Below, one piece after another: positions 35,790-44,534 of a stretch of 60,327 bases of DNA. A program made the translations under genes and the position numbers. Below the pieces are notes generated by a model. That model was not told the DNA's origin and ran no database searches. It saw only the letters and a list, made by a program, of their open reading frames with translations. Every line of letters begins with the position of its first letter. Position 1 is the stretch's first letter. Source of the stretch: Granulosicoccus sp. (lineage in GTDB: Bacteria > Pseudomonadota > Gammaproteobacteria > Granulosicoccales > Granulosicoccaceae). The stretch is taken from positions 1-60,327 of the forward strand of contig JAHDGK010000030.1 in NCBI GenBank assembly GCA_020627685.1, in the 5' to 3' direction.

Positions 35790-37835
35790 TTACGCAGCTT
35801 CTGCTTGCAAAGCAGGCTCGTTAAATTTTGCAGGATCGAGGATCAATGCAACTGAGCCATCACTCATGATTGTGGCTCCTGCAAAACCCACAATGTTCTG
35901 ATAATTTTTATCCAACGGCTTGATGACAACTTGTTGTTGCCCAACCACCTCATCGATAACCAATCCCATACGCTTTCCGTGTGTATCAACGACGACGATG
36001 AGCTCTCCACCAGTGGTATTCCCAAGTCCGAAAAACTCAGAAACCCGAAGCATATTTAGGTACTCACCCCGAAACTTAAATATTTCACCCGTGCCCGGTA
36101 CGCTCGCACAATCGGTCTTGCTAACTTCGAGTGTCTCAATAATGCTCAATACCGGAATGACATAGATTTCGCCCGCAATTTTTACTAGCTGACCATCTAA
36201 TATGGCCAGCGACAAGGGCAGATTGATTTCAATACGTGTACCTTCGCCGTAAGTGGAATACACATGTACTCGACCACCCAAATCAAGAATGTTGCGGCGA
36301 ACGACGTCCATTCCGACCCCTCGCCCCGAAACATCGCTGATTGTCTCAGCAGTGGAAAATCCAGGTGCAAAAATTAGTTGATTAATCTGATCGTTTGTTA
36401 GTTCTTCGTTACCAACAATTCCGTTCTCACGCGCCTTATTAAATACCGCCTCCGGATTAATTCCACGGCCATCATCAGTAATTTCTATGACAACGCTACC
36501 GCTTTCCTGCCGTGCGTTAAGTTTTAAAGTACCGGTCGGAGGCTTTCCATTAGCCATCCTTTCATCAGCTGTTTCTAAACCATGGTCCAACCCGTTTCGA
36601 ACAAGATGCACTAGAGGATCGATCATTCTCTCTAATACCGTTTTATCTAACTCTGTACTCTCTCCTTCCAATACCAGTTCAACATCCTTGCAAAGCTTCT
36701 TAGATAAATCGCGAACCAATCTTGGCAGCCGGCTAAAAGCAGACGAGATAGGCAACATTCGCACTTGCATAACGCTGTCTTGTAAATCCCGAGTATGGTA
36801 TTCAAGGTCTGCTAAGCGTTCTCGAAGCTCCGTGACGTCAATGGGATTCTGCGACTGACACACTCGGCTCAACATCGATTGAGTGATGACAAGTTCACCC
36901 ACCAGGTTGATCAAATGATCAATCTTATCCGTGGCAATTCTGATTGAACTTGACTCGGCGGTGCCGCCCGCGCCTGCCTTAGGGGTAGCACTTGCAGGTT
37001 CCGCGGCAGCGTTGGGGGATGCGCTTTTTTCTGCCTCGGAGGTTTTCTCAGCTGATACGGGCACGACCACCGGTTCAGGTGCCAAAACCGCTGAGGGCAT
37101 TTCTGCATTTTCTTTAGCGACTATTGGTGAGATAGATAAATCGCAATCTGTATCTACCCAATCAAATATTTCGCGCAGTTCCTCTTCAGGGCTTTCGGTT
37201 GTGACTTCAATGAGCCAAGACATGTAGCAGTTATCTGCATTGAATTCATCCCAGCCGGGGTACTTCGAAAAATTTTGAGTAACTTTACAGCTGCCTAGCC
37301 TTTGTATTTCACGGATTAACAACAACGGATTGTTGCCGCGCAAAAAGAAATTCTCATGCGGGGCAAATTCCACAAGCCAGCTTCGTTCTGCCTTTTCAGC
37401 CGGGACATCCTGGCAAACATCATCTGAAGATTGAGCAGGTGCTTGTCCATCGACAGATGTTTGAAGGCGGACTTGTAGATCTAATCGGCCATCGTGATCA
37501 GCGCTGGCTTTTAGTTCCCGGCTCTCGGTAAGAATAGCTTGAACAATGTCCAGCCCCTCTAACAGCAGGTCTACGTCATCGGGCACCACGTCTCGCCGCC
37601 CGGCTCGCATTTCATCAAGCAGCGTTTCCATAAAATGGGTTAGCTCTGCCATCGGCTGATAACCGAAGGTAGCCCCACCGCCTTTTATAGAGTGAGCTGC
37701 ACGGAAAACTTCATTCAGGGTATCCGGATCGGATTCCCCACTGTCCATTCGCATGAGTCCCCGCTCGAGTAACTCAACGTTCTCCAGGCACTCTTCGAGA
37801 AATATTTCTCGAAACTCCTCTAGATCATCATCCAT
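35790..37835 (-). CDS. cheA: Chemotaxis histidine kinase CheA
   Basis: A 681-residue kinase. The N-terminal Hpt domain has the phospho-acceptor His48 in FRAAHSIKGGG. A middle region of about 150-300 ends in an Ala/Pro-rich linker, followed by the dimerization helices (around IRIATDKIDHLINLVGEL), the ATP-binding domain (LVRNGLDHGLE, DDGRGINP, GRGVGMDVVRR) and the C-terminal CheW-like domain. The ATG at 37835 with GAGG six bases before it is chosen over a TTG four codons upstream. It is the first gene of the operon, divergent from the receptor gene. There is no cheY beside it. Confidence 0.96.
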   Translation of the reverse strand: MDDDLEEFREIFLEECLENVELLERGLMRMDSGESDPDTLNEVFRAAHSIKGGGATFGYQPMAELTHFMETLLDEMRAGRRDVVPDDVDLLLEGLDIVQAILTESRELKASADHDGRLDLQVRLQTSVDGQAPAQSSDDVCQDVPAEKAERSWLVEFAPHENFFLRGNNPLLLIREIQRLGSCKVTQNFSKYPGWDEFNADNCYMSWLIEVTTESPEEELREIFDWVDTDCDLSISPIVAKENAEMPSAVLAPEPVVVPVSAEKTSEAEKSASPNAAAEPASATPKAGAGGTAESSSIRIATDKIDHLINLVGELVITQSMLSRVCQSQNPIDVTELRERLADLEYHTRDLQDSVMQVRMLPISSAFSRLPRLVRDLSKKLCKDVELVLEGESTELDKTVLERMIDPLVHLVRNGLDHGLETADERMANGKPPTGTLKLNARQESGSVVIEITDDGRGINPEAVFNKARENGIVGNEELTNDQINQLIFAPGFSTAETISDVSGRGVGMDVVRRNILDLGGRVHVYSTYGEGTRIEINLPLSLAILDGQLVKIAGEIYVIPVLSIIETLEVSKTDCASVPGTGEIFKFRGEYLNMLRVSEFFGLGNTTGGELIVVVDTHGKRMGLVIDEVVGQQQVVIKPLDKNYQNIVGFAGATIMSDGSVALILDPAKFNEPALQAEAA

Positions 37836-38129
37836 GAGTAGCCTCAACAGACTTTACGAATCTCATGCGCAGTTACATCGCTTAGCAAATAAAGCAATTG
37901 GGCTTGCGTAGAAATCTCCCACCAAAAACCTGTTCACCCACCCACCAATCGACTGACAGTAATACTGAAGTAACGGCCAAACTGCGCTTTATATTGAGTC
38001 GCGAGAAACATGAAACACGTCAACTTTCGAGATCACGTTCACAGCTCGAAAATATAATTCAGTATTTATTGAATTCAGGTACGAATCAGCCGAAATACCC
38101 GATAGCAACAGAACAGAGCTGACAAAGCT
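37836..38129. promoter_or_regulatory. Divergent promoter region between cheA and the receptor gene
   Basis: This 294-base gap holds no convincing gene. An inverted repeat AATTCA-N8-TGAATT lies at 38056-38075 and a CCGATAG stretch, slightly like the -10 of flagellar sigma-28 promoters, at about 38098-38104, but no matching -35 was found. Promoters for both directions are expected here. Confidence 0.35.
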
Positions 38130-40457
38130 ATGATCAAAATGAGACCTCTTTTAATTGTGTGTATGCTCGCCTCAGGCTTGTTGCCCATGGGTATTGCGAG
38201 TCTGGTGATAAAGGAGCGTGCAAGCGACTCAAAAGAAGCTGCCGCCCTGAAGGGTCTCGAAGCTGATGTGGTAAAACGCAAAGATCAACTCGAGCAGTAT
38301 CTGACGTTTACCAGCGAGCTAAACGCCACAATGAGTGAGAATCCCACCGTTGTGAAAGCAATGAATAGCTTTGCGTCTAGCTTTCCACAGCTCTATGTTA
38401 AGGATTCTCCGTTTGAGACAGTCTCAATCATCGAGGCCAGAACAGAGCTAAAACGCTTTTATTCACGTGACTTTCTTCCTGTATACCGTGAACGATCCGG
38501 TGTAACGGGTGCGACAAATCCAGAGCAAATCATGCCTCAAACGAATACAGGCATCATGGCTCAGTATCACTACCTGGCATCAAACCAAAGCCCGCTAGGT
38601 GCGAAAGATAATCTGAAAACACATAACGAAAACACAAGCTACGGAAATCACCATAGCAATTTCCATCAGATGTTCAAAAGCAAGCTTGAGCGCTTTGGTT
38701 TCTACGACATATTCCTAATTGAACCAAACGCGGGAAACATCGTTTACTCAGTTTTTAAAGAGTCAGATTTCGGAACCAGCTTATTCAATGGCCCTTACCG
38801 AACAACTAATCTTGCAGAGGTCGCAAGAAAGGCGATGTCTCTGCAAGAAGGTGAAGTCGCCATGGTTGACTTCAAGCAATACACGCCATCTTACGAAGCC
38901 CCTGCCGCATTTCTTGCGTCTCCGATCTATGACAAAGGTAGCGTGGTTGGCGTGCTGGCTTTTCAATTGCCGATAGACACAATCAATCATATCGTCAATA
39001 CGTCTACAGGCTTTACGGAAACCGGCGAATCCATGGTTCTCGGCACCGACAACCTCATGCGATCTCAATCACGCTTCAACGAAGAAAACACAATACTGTC
39101 AAAGTCAGTAGTTACTGAAGCCATTACGCTAGCGCTAAGTGGGAAGCACGGCCTAATTCGAGAATCCAATGACGGTATCGAATACTTAACAGCCTATGCT
39201 CCGATCAGCGCCAATGGAATCGACTGGTCCATCGTTACTCGTGTAACCGCAGAAGAAGCACTTGAGTCTGTAACCACTTTGGCAAGAACAACCTATTTGG
39301 TAGCAGGAATCAGCGCAATCTTCGTTGCACTCTTTGCGTTTTTATTGGGGCGGCATTTTTACAACCTGCTCGGCGGGGATCCACAGGACATGTCTCGCAT
39401 CGCAGAAGACATTGCCAATGGAGATTTAAGTGAAAAGCCCGGTGATGAGAATGCTCGTGGTGCCTACGGTCAATTAGTCAACATGCGCTGTAAGCTTCGC
39501 ACCATCCTACAAGAAGCCGACCAAATAGCCCGATCGGTCAACAAAGGTTCAACCGAATTATCTGAAGGCAACCGTGGTTTAAGCGAACGCACCGAACAAC
39601 AAGCGGCAAATTTAGAAGAGACCGGTTCCAGTACGGAAGAACTCACCAGTACTGTGAAACAGAACGCTGACAACGCGCGATCAGCGAACTTACTGGCGAT
39701 AAGTACGAGGGAACGTGCTGTGAGCAGTGGCGAAGTCGCTGCGCGAGCTGTGCTGGCCATGAAGAATATCTCGGCATCGAGCGAACGCATCGCAGATATC
39801 ATCGGCGTTATTGATGAAATCGCCTTTCAAACAAACCTATTAGCATTGAACGCAGCTGTCGAGGCTGCACGTGCTGGCGAACAAGGCCGAGGTTTTGCGG
39901 TCGTTGCAAGTGAAGTACGACAACTTGCTGGGCGCAGCGCCTCAGCGGCAAAAGAAATCAAAGAGCTCATTGAAGATAGCGTATCCAAAGTCCGCGATGG
40001 AACCGGGTTAGTTACGGAGTCTGGTAAGGAACTGGAAATGATAGTAACTTCGGTATCTGAGCTTACTGATATCGTTGGTCAAATATCGGTGGCAACAGAT
40101 GAGCAGGCCATTGGTATTGATCAAATAAATCAGGCATTGGTGCACATGGACAGCGTTACCCAGCAAAACGCAGCCTTAGTACAGCAAGCGGCCATGACCA
40201 GTAGGTCAATGAGTGATCAAGCGAATCTCCTAAGCTCGAAAATCGGGTATTTTTCGCATGAGGACGAAGACGGAACCTCTGAACTTATTGGTCAGCCCGC
40301 GCCAACTGAAAGCGATCCATCAAACGTATCAATTCACAGCGCGTGGCAATCGGTCAAAGCTAACACCCCTCCTGGTGAACCCGCAGCCAACCAATCAATG
40401 AATACCCCTCCCGTGAAGCGCGCATTGGGGCAGGATGAATATTGGGATGAATTCTAG
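38130..40457 (+). CDS. Methyl-accepting chemotaxis protein with C-terminal CheR/CheB docking motif
   Basis: A 775-residue transmembrane receptor. The first membrane helix lies at about residues 5-25, a large periplasmic sensor (about 26-385, with Cache-like features such as [20 protein letters not shown]) follows, then a second helix at about 388-408, a HAMP domain and the signalling hairpin around [20 protein letters not shown]. The C-terminus is a flexible tail ending EYWDEF, matching the xWxxF pattern of NWETF-type pentapeptides that tether CheR and CheB. It is divergent from cheA and probably the main receptor of this system. The ligand is unknown. Confidence 0.93.
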   Translation: MIKMRPLLIVCMLASGLLPMGIASLVIKERASDSKEAAALKGLEADVVKRKDQLEQYLTFTSELNATMSENPTVVKAMNSFASSFPQLYVKDSPFETVSIIEARTELKRFYSRDFLPVYRERSGVTGATNPEQIMPQTNTGIMAQYHYLASNQSPLGAKDNLKTHNENTSYGNHHSNFHQMFKSKLERFGFYDIFLIEPNAGNIVYSVFKESDFGTSLFNGPYRTTNLAEVARKAMSLQEGEVAMVDFKQYTPSYEAPAAFLASPIYDKGSVVGVLAFQLPIDTINHIVNTSTGFTETGESMVLGTDNLMRSQSRFNEENTILSKSVVTEAITLALSGKHGLIRESNDGIEYLTAYAPISANGIDWSIVTRVTAEEALESVTTLARTTYLVAGISAIFVALFAFLLGRHFYNLLGGDPQDMSRIAEDIANGDLSEKPGDENARGAYGQLVNMRCKLRTILQEADQIARSVNKGSTELSEGNRGLSERTEQQAANLEETGSSTEELTSTVKQNADNARSANLLAISTRERAVSSGEVAARAVLAMKNISASSERIADIIGVIDEIAFQTNLLALNAAVEAARAGEQGRGFAVVASEVRQLAGRSASAAKEIKELIEDSVSKVRDGTGLVTESGKELEMIVTSVSELTDIVGQISVATDEQAIGIDQINQALVHMDSVTQQNAALVQQAAMTSRSMSDQANLLSSKIGYFSHEDEDGTSELIGQPAPTESDPSNVSIHSAWQSVKANTPPGEPAANQSMNTPPVKRALGQDEYWDEF

Positions 40458-40490
40458 GGCTTAAGCTAATTTGAACGAAGGTTTTCGATA

Positions 40491-40521
40491 AAGGCGCTCT
40501 CGCAATGAGAGTGCCTTTTTT
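40491..40521 (+). terminator. Intrinsic terminator after the receptor gene
   Basis: An 11-bp stem (AAGGCGCTCTC / GAGAGTGCCTT with one G-T wobble) closes a GCAAT loop and is followed by a run of T. It ends the receptor transcript and may also serve the convergent small gene at 40540. Confidence 0.88.
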
Positions 40522-40539
40522 ATTTCTTGATAAAAGTGC

Positions 40540-40923
40540 CTAGCCTTTGGGCAATTTTTCCATCGCTTTGTCGAAACAGATTCCCGCCTTCTCTTCCGTG
40601 AAACCTGCTTTTTCAAAGACTGCTTTTGGACAAGCCTCCAATGCGTTATTTTCGAGTTCTTCCAAAGGAATTTCTTCTGGGAGAGGAGTTAAGCACTGCG
40701 TAATAGCAGATTCGGATAGATCCATACACGACTGCGTCGTGAACCCCATACAACTGGCAAACGCCTCAGACTCGCACAATGTCGAATACTGACTTCTAGC
40801 CATTTCCTCAAGCATTGTCCTTGGGATGGTTTCTGACGACTGGGCAATAGAACCCGCCAGTAGCATCGTTCCCAACAGACTAAAACCCAAGAGCTTGCAG
40901 GCTTTGCTTTTACTATTTTTCAT
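40540..40923 (-). CDS. Small exported cysteine-containing protein of unknown function
   Basis: A 127-residue protein with a signal peptide (about 1-28, LLGFSLLGTMLLAGSIAQS). The mature part contains spaced cysteines (TLCESEAF, ASCMGF, QSCMDL, ITQCLTP, EACPKA, GICFDK), probably forming disulfides in the periplasm. I do not recognise the family. It stands alone, convergent with the receptor gene and divergent from the VWA lipoprotein gene. Confidence 0.6.
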   Translation of the reverse strand: MKNSKSKACKLLGFSLLGTMLLAGSIAQSSETIPRTMLEEMARSQYSTLCESEAFASCMGFTTQSCMDLSESAITQCLTPLPEEIPLEELENNALEACPKAVFEKAGFTEEKAGICFDKAMEKLPKG

Positions 40924-41030
40924 CGACTGTCAGACATTTTTAAGGATTTGCCCAGTATACGGCGAATCGCCTAACCCCGAATTCTCTTTCTCAGCGTTCT
41001 ATTGATTACCTGACTGAAAAGAGAGAAAAA

Positions 41031-42737
41031 ATGATGTATTTCACACAATCCCGCACCGTCGCGGCCCTGACCAGTAGCCTATTGGTGCTGATAGCGTGCT
41101 CATCCACTGAACAGACACCCTACTCCAGCCCGACGGAGATGGAACTCTCACGCCAAGTCTCCGAAATTGCAGTTTTAAGGTCTCGGGAAGCCTCGCCAAT
41201 GATGGTAAAGGCCGCCGACTACATAGACACAAATTCTATAGGGCTAGCTAAGCTACAACCCGCTGATGCACCTTCTGAGACTTATCAACACTACCCTATC
41301 AACGACACTTTACGGACTAGCTCTCAGAGAGTTTCTACATTCAGTATTGATGTGGATACCGGTGCATATTCGAACATGCGGCGTTCTATACAGCACGGCT
41401 CTCTTCCACCGGTAGATGCCATTCGGATAGAAGAACTAGTCAATTATTTTAACTATAGTTACCCATCCGTCAGCACGCCGGAAAAACCGTTTTCCATCAA
41501 TACTGAAATTGCCACCACACCTTGGAATGACAACACGCACTTATTGAGAATAGGACTCTCAGGCTACACCCCACATACTAACTACGAACCCGCTGCGAAT
41601 CTTGTGTTTCTGCTCGATGTATCCGGTTCCATGGACAGCCCGGACAAACTAGGATTGGTGAAGTCGTCTATCGGCATGTTGATTAAGCAATTGGATGAAA
41701 ACGACTCAATTAGCATTGTCGTGTATGCAGGCTCCAGCGGTACGGTGTTAGAACCAACCCCGGGAAACGATCACAAAAAAATTCTGCATGCGCTAAGTAA
41801 ACTGACGGCAGGCGGATCTACCAACGGACAACAAGGTATCGAACTAGCGTATCAACTCGCCACTGAAAATTTTATTAAGGATGGCGTGAATCGAGTTATC
41901 CTGGCAACAGACGGCGATTTCAATGTCGGTACAAGCGATGTTGCTTCATTAAAAAAACTGATTGCTCGAAAGAGGGACTCAGGAATAGCACTCACAACGC
42001 TAGGCTTCGGTTCAGGCAACTATAACGACTATTTAATGGAACAAATAGCCCAGGAAGGCAACGGGAACTACGCTTATATCGACACGCTGGGAGAAGCCAG
42101 AAAAGTGCTTGTCGAAGAATTAAACGCCAGCCTGATTAACATTGCTAGAGATGTAAAAATCCAGGTGGAATTTAATCCGGATACCGTCAGTGAGTATCGT
42201 CTGATCGGATACACTAATAGACAGCTGGCCAACGAAGATTTCGACAATGATAACGTCGATGCCGGGGAGATAGGTGCGGGTCATACGGTCACCGCTATCT
42301 ATGAAATAGCATTAGCCGGAAGCGGTGGCGAAAAACATACGGCGAACCGTTACCAGAACACGACTACGCCAACGTCCGGGCAGAAGTTAGGAGAACTGGC
42401 GGAAGTTCGACTACGCTATAAACTTCCCGATGAAGAACGTAGTCGTCTGATCAGTAGAGTTGTTCATTCAAACGAAGTAATTGACCAGTTTGATAAGTCG
42501 TCTGTTGATTTCAGATTTGCCGTCAGTGTTGCAGCACTGGGACAGCACCTGCAGGACAATAAGAATATGAATGCTTTGAGTCTTGCAGATATTCACGACA
42601 TGGCAAGCGCTTCCATTGGCAGCGACACGTTCGGCTATCGAAAAGAATTTTTGAATCTGGTAGACATGGCTGACACCTTGGATAAAATCGAGCGCGCATC
42701 ACTGGAACCCATGAATGAGCCTGAAGAGCGTGGCTAA
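41031..42737 (+). CDS. VWA-domain lipoprotein (YfbK-like)
   Basis: A 568-residue exported lipoprotein with lipobox LIAC (Cys23). An N-terminal segment of YfbK type (RIEELVNYFNY, TTPWNDNTHLLRIGL) is followed by a von Willebrand factor A domain whose metal-dependent adhesion motif is DVSGSMDS, with a later TDGDFN. The C-terminal part (from about 400) resembles the DUF3520 region of E. coli YfbK. Such proteins sit on the envelope; their partners are unclear. The ECF sigma factor gene follows 30 bases downstream, hinting at shared regulation. Confidence 0.88.
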   Translation: MMYFTQSRTVAALTSSLLVLIACSSTEQTPYSSPTEMELSRQVSEIAVLRSREASPMMVKAADYIDTNSIGLAKLQPADAPSETYQHYPINDTLRTSSQRVSTFSIDVDTGAYSNMRRSIQHGSLPPVDAIRIEELVNYFNYSYPSVSTPEKPFSINTEIATTPWNDNTHLLRIGLSGYTPHTNYEPAANLVFLLDVSGSMDSPDKLGLVKSSIGMLIKQLDENDSISIVVYAGSSGTVLEPTPGNDHKKILHALSKLTAGGSTNGQQGIELAYQLATENFIKDGVNRVILATDGDFNVGTSDVASLKKLIARKRDSGIALTTLGFGSGNYNDYLMEQIAQEGNGNYAYIDTLGEARKVLVEELNASLINIARDVKIQVEFNPDTVSEYRLIGYTNRQLANEDFDNDNVDAGEIGAGHTVTAIYEIALAGSGGEKHTANRYQNTTTPTSGQKLGELAEVRLRYKLPDEERSRLISRVVHSNEVIDQFDKSSVDFRFAVSVAALGQHLQDNKNMNALSLADIHDMASASIGSDTFGYRKEFLNLVDMADTLDKIERASLEPMNEPEERG

Positions 42738-42767
42738 CGATTTAACAACGCATTAAGCGACCGCAAT

Positions 42768-43328
42768 ATGTACATTGAAGATACTGAGCTTATGCAAGCC
42801 TATGCGTCTGGTGATACAGCAGCTTTTGAAGTGCTGTACACCAGACATAAAGGTGCTTTGTATCAGTATCTGATCAATAGCTGTGAAAGCGAAAGCACAG
42901 CGGGTGAACTTTTTCAGGATATCTGGCTTAAAGTAATCAACTCTCGTAATTACTATGAACCCCAATCACCCTTTGCAGCTTGGCTTTATAAGATTGCTCG
43001 AAATCGACTAATCGATCACTATCGACAAAAGGGTCGAAAACCTGGTACCGATAGTATCGATGAGGAAACCACTGACAATGTTGTGTCGCTTGCCACGCAA
43101 AGTTTGAGTCCAGAACAGATTGCAAGTTTGAGTGAACGACATGATGTTCTGCAAAGCACATTGTACGAACTACCTGATGAACAAAGAGAAGCTGTCTTAC
43201 TAAGGCATGTAGCCGGTATGACGACCACCGAAATATCGGACGTTATGGGCGTCGGCAAAGAAACAGTTAAAAGCCGACTTAGATACGCTGTTGTAAAGCT
43301 ACGCTCTTTGCTGGAGAAGAGACTATGA
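42768..43328 (+). CDS. ECF-type RNA polymerase sigma factor
   Basis: A 186-residue extracytoplasmic-function sigma factor. Region 2 runs from about residue 20 to 85 (LYTRHKGALYQYL ... FAAWLYKIARNRLIDHYR) and region 4 from about 130 to 180 (LPDEQREAVLLRHVAGMT, then TETVKSRLRYA-type helix-turn-helix). It recruits RNA polymerase to stress or envelope promoters. It follows the VWA lipoprotein gene and overlaps the next gene by four bases (ATGA), the usual layout for a sigma/anti-sigma pair. Confidence 0.93.
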   Translation: MYIEDTELMQAYASGDTAAFEVLYTRHKGALYQYLINSCESESTAGELFQDIWLKVINSRNYYEPQSPFAAWLYKIARNRLIDHYRQKGRKPGTDSIDEETTDNVVSLATQSLSPEQIASLSERHDVLQSTLYELPDEQREAVLLRHVAGMTTTEISDVMGVGKETVKSRLRYAVVKLRSLLEKRL

Positions 43329-43936
43329 CGCTACCATCAGAATCACAGACGGGTTCGCACGACGATAAAGACATAAGCACACTGTTGAAGCAGCAGACTA
43401 TTCGTGTACCCGACTCGCTGGATGAGTCAATACTTGCCGCTTCAAAATCTGACACAGCTATAGCAAATTACAAACGACGGTTATTACGTCAATCGCCATG
43501 GATGGCAGTTGCTGCAACGGTTGTTTTGGCAATTCTTGTTGCGCCACTCATGCTAAAAACACCGGAAACATTGCTAGAAGCCGAGCCTTCCAAGGTACAA
43601 CTCGAAGAACGAACTAGAGCCGTTAATTCAGTTCAAGCTGAGACTGAGGCTGCTGTCGCAATGGATGTAGATATTATGCAATCCAGAAAGGCATCAAGTA
43701 AGCCTGCGCCAAGAGCCCTCATAAGCAATGACTCAACAGCTACCTACAGTATGGAGACTGATCTATCAGACGAGACATTTGCGTACCGAGATACACCTGA
43801 GGAATGGGTAGAGGAAATTAGTCGTTTGATCACGGAGGGTGAGCTTTCATCAGCCGAAGAAGAGTATGATCTGTTCCGGGCTATACATCCTGCGTATAAA
43901 ACCACTATTCGATTACCAGAGCAAAAAGATCGTTAA
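43325..43936 (+). CDS. Single-span membrane protein, probable partner of the ECF sigma factor
   Basis: A 203-residue protein. Residues 1-56 are cytoplasmic, a single helix (about 58-77, PWMAVAATVVLAILVAPLML) follows, and the rest should be periplasmic. A C-terminal segment EEWVEEISRLITEGELSSAEEEYDLFR reads like a short helical binding module. It has no HxxxCxxC zinc anti-sigma motif. Position and topology suggest an anti-sigma factor of a non-canonical type, an inference. It shares one base with the HAD gene start. Confidence 0.7.
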   Translation: MTLPSESQTGSHDDKDISTLLKQQTIRVPDSLDESILAASKSDTAIANYKRRLLRQSPWMAVAATVVLAILVAPLMLKTPETLLEAEPSKVQLEERTRAVNSVQAETEAAVAMDVDIMQSRKASSKPAPRALISNDSTATYSMETDLSDETFAYRDTPEEWVEEISRLITEGELSSAEEEYDLFRAIHPAYKTTIRLPEQKDR

Positions 43937-44529
43937 TGAACCTCAAAGACAAACGCTATTGGATCTTCGACATGGACGGCACGTTGACTCAAGCCATGCA
44001 CGATTTTGACGCAATGCGAGCGGAATTATCTCTACCGATTGGCGTCCCTATTTTAGAAGCACTTGCTGCGCTCGAACCTGAGGAGGCACAGCAAAAGCAC
44101 CGGGAATTAGATGCCATGGAACTACGAATGGCAGCCGAAGCAACACCACAACCCGGTTGTGTAGAACTATTAAATTGCTTACAGGATAAAGGCGCAAAAA
44201 TCGGCATACTAACTCGCAATGGAAAAACAATTGCTGAGGAAACGCTGCGAGCCTGTCAGATCGACCACTACTTTAGCGATGAGACGATCGTTAGCCGCGA
44301 TTGTTGCGAACCCAAGCCGCATCCTGCAGGGGTCATCCAGTTAATGACGCTCTGGGGCGCAACAGTAGACGAAACCGTCATGGTGGGCGATTACTTATTC
44401 GATTTGGAAGCCGGACGGCGCGCTGGTGTCGCTAGCGTACACATGGATGTAACAGCACAATACGCATGGCCCGAAATGACAGATGTCGGAGTCGCCTCTT
44501 TAGCGCAACTACAAAACCATTTAAATTAA
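43936..44529 (+). CDS. HAD-superfamily hydrolase (phosphatase-like)
   Basis: A 197-residue HAD phosphatase of the phosphoglycolate-phosphatase type. Motif I is FDMDGTLTQ (nucleophile Asp then DxD), a T-containing motif II lies at ILTRNGK, a Lys motif III in CEPKPHPAG, and motif IV in VGDYLFDLEAG. A small helical cap lies between motifs I and II. It removes phosphate from a small metabolite, not identified. Its ATG overlaps the preceding stop as TAATG. It ends five bases from the convergent esterase gene. Confidence 0.87.
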   Translation: MNLKDKRYWIFDMDGTLTQAMHDFDAMRAELSLPIGVPILEALAALEPEEAQQKHRELDAMELRMAAEATPQPGCVELLNCLQDKGAKIGILTRNGKTIAEETLRACQIDHYFSDETIVSRDCCEPKPHPAGVIQLMTLWGATVDETVMVGDYLFDLEAGRRAGVASVHMDVTAQYAWPEMTDVGVASLAQLQNHLN

Positions 44530-44534
44530 CGGCG

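Noticed and set aside
37898-38122. A 74-residue frame in the cheA-receptor gap
   Set aside because: No ribosome-binding site or recognisable protein character; the region is better explained as divergent promoters.
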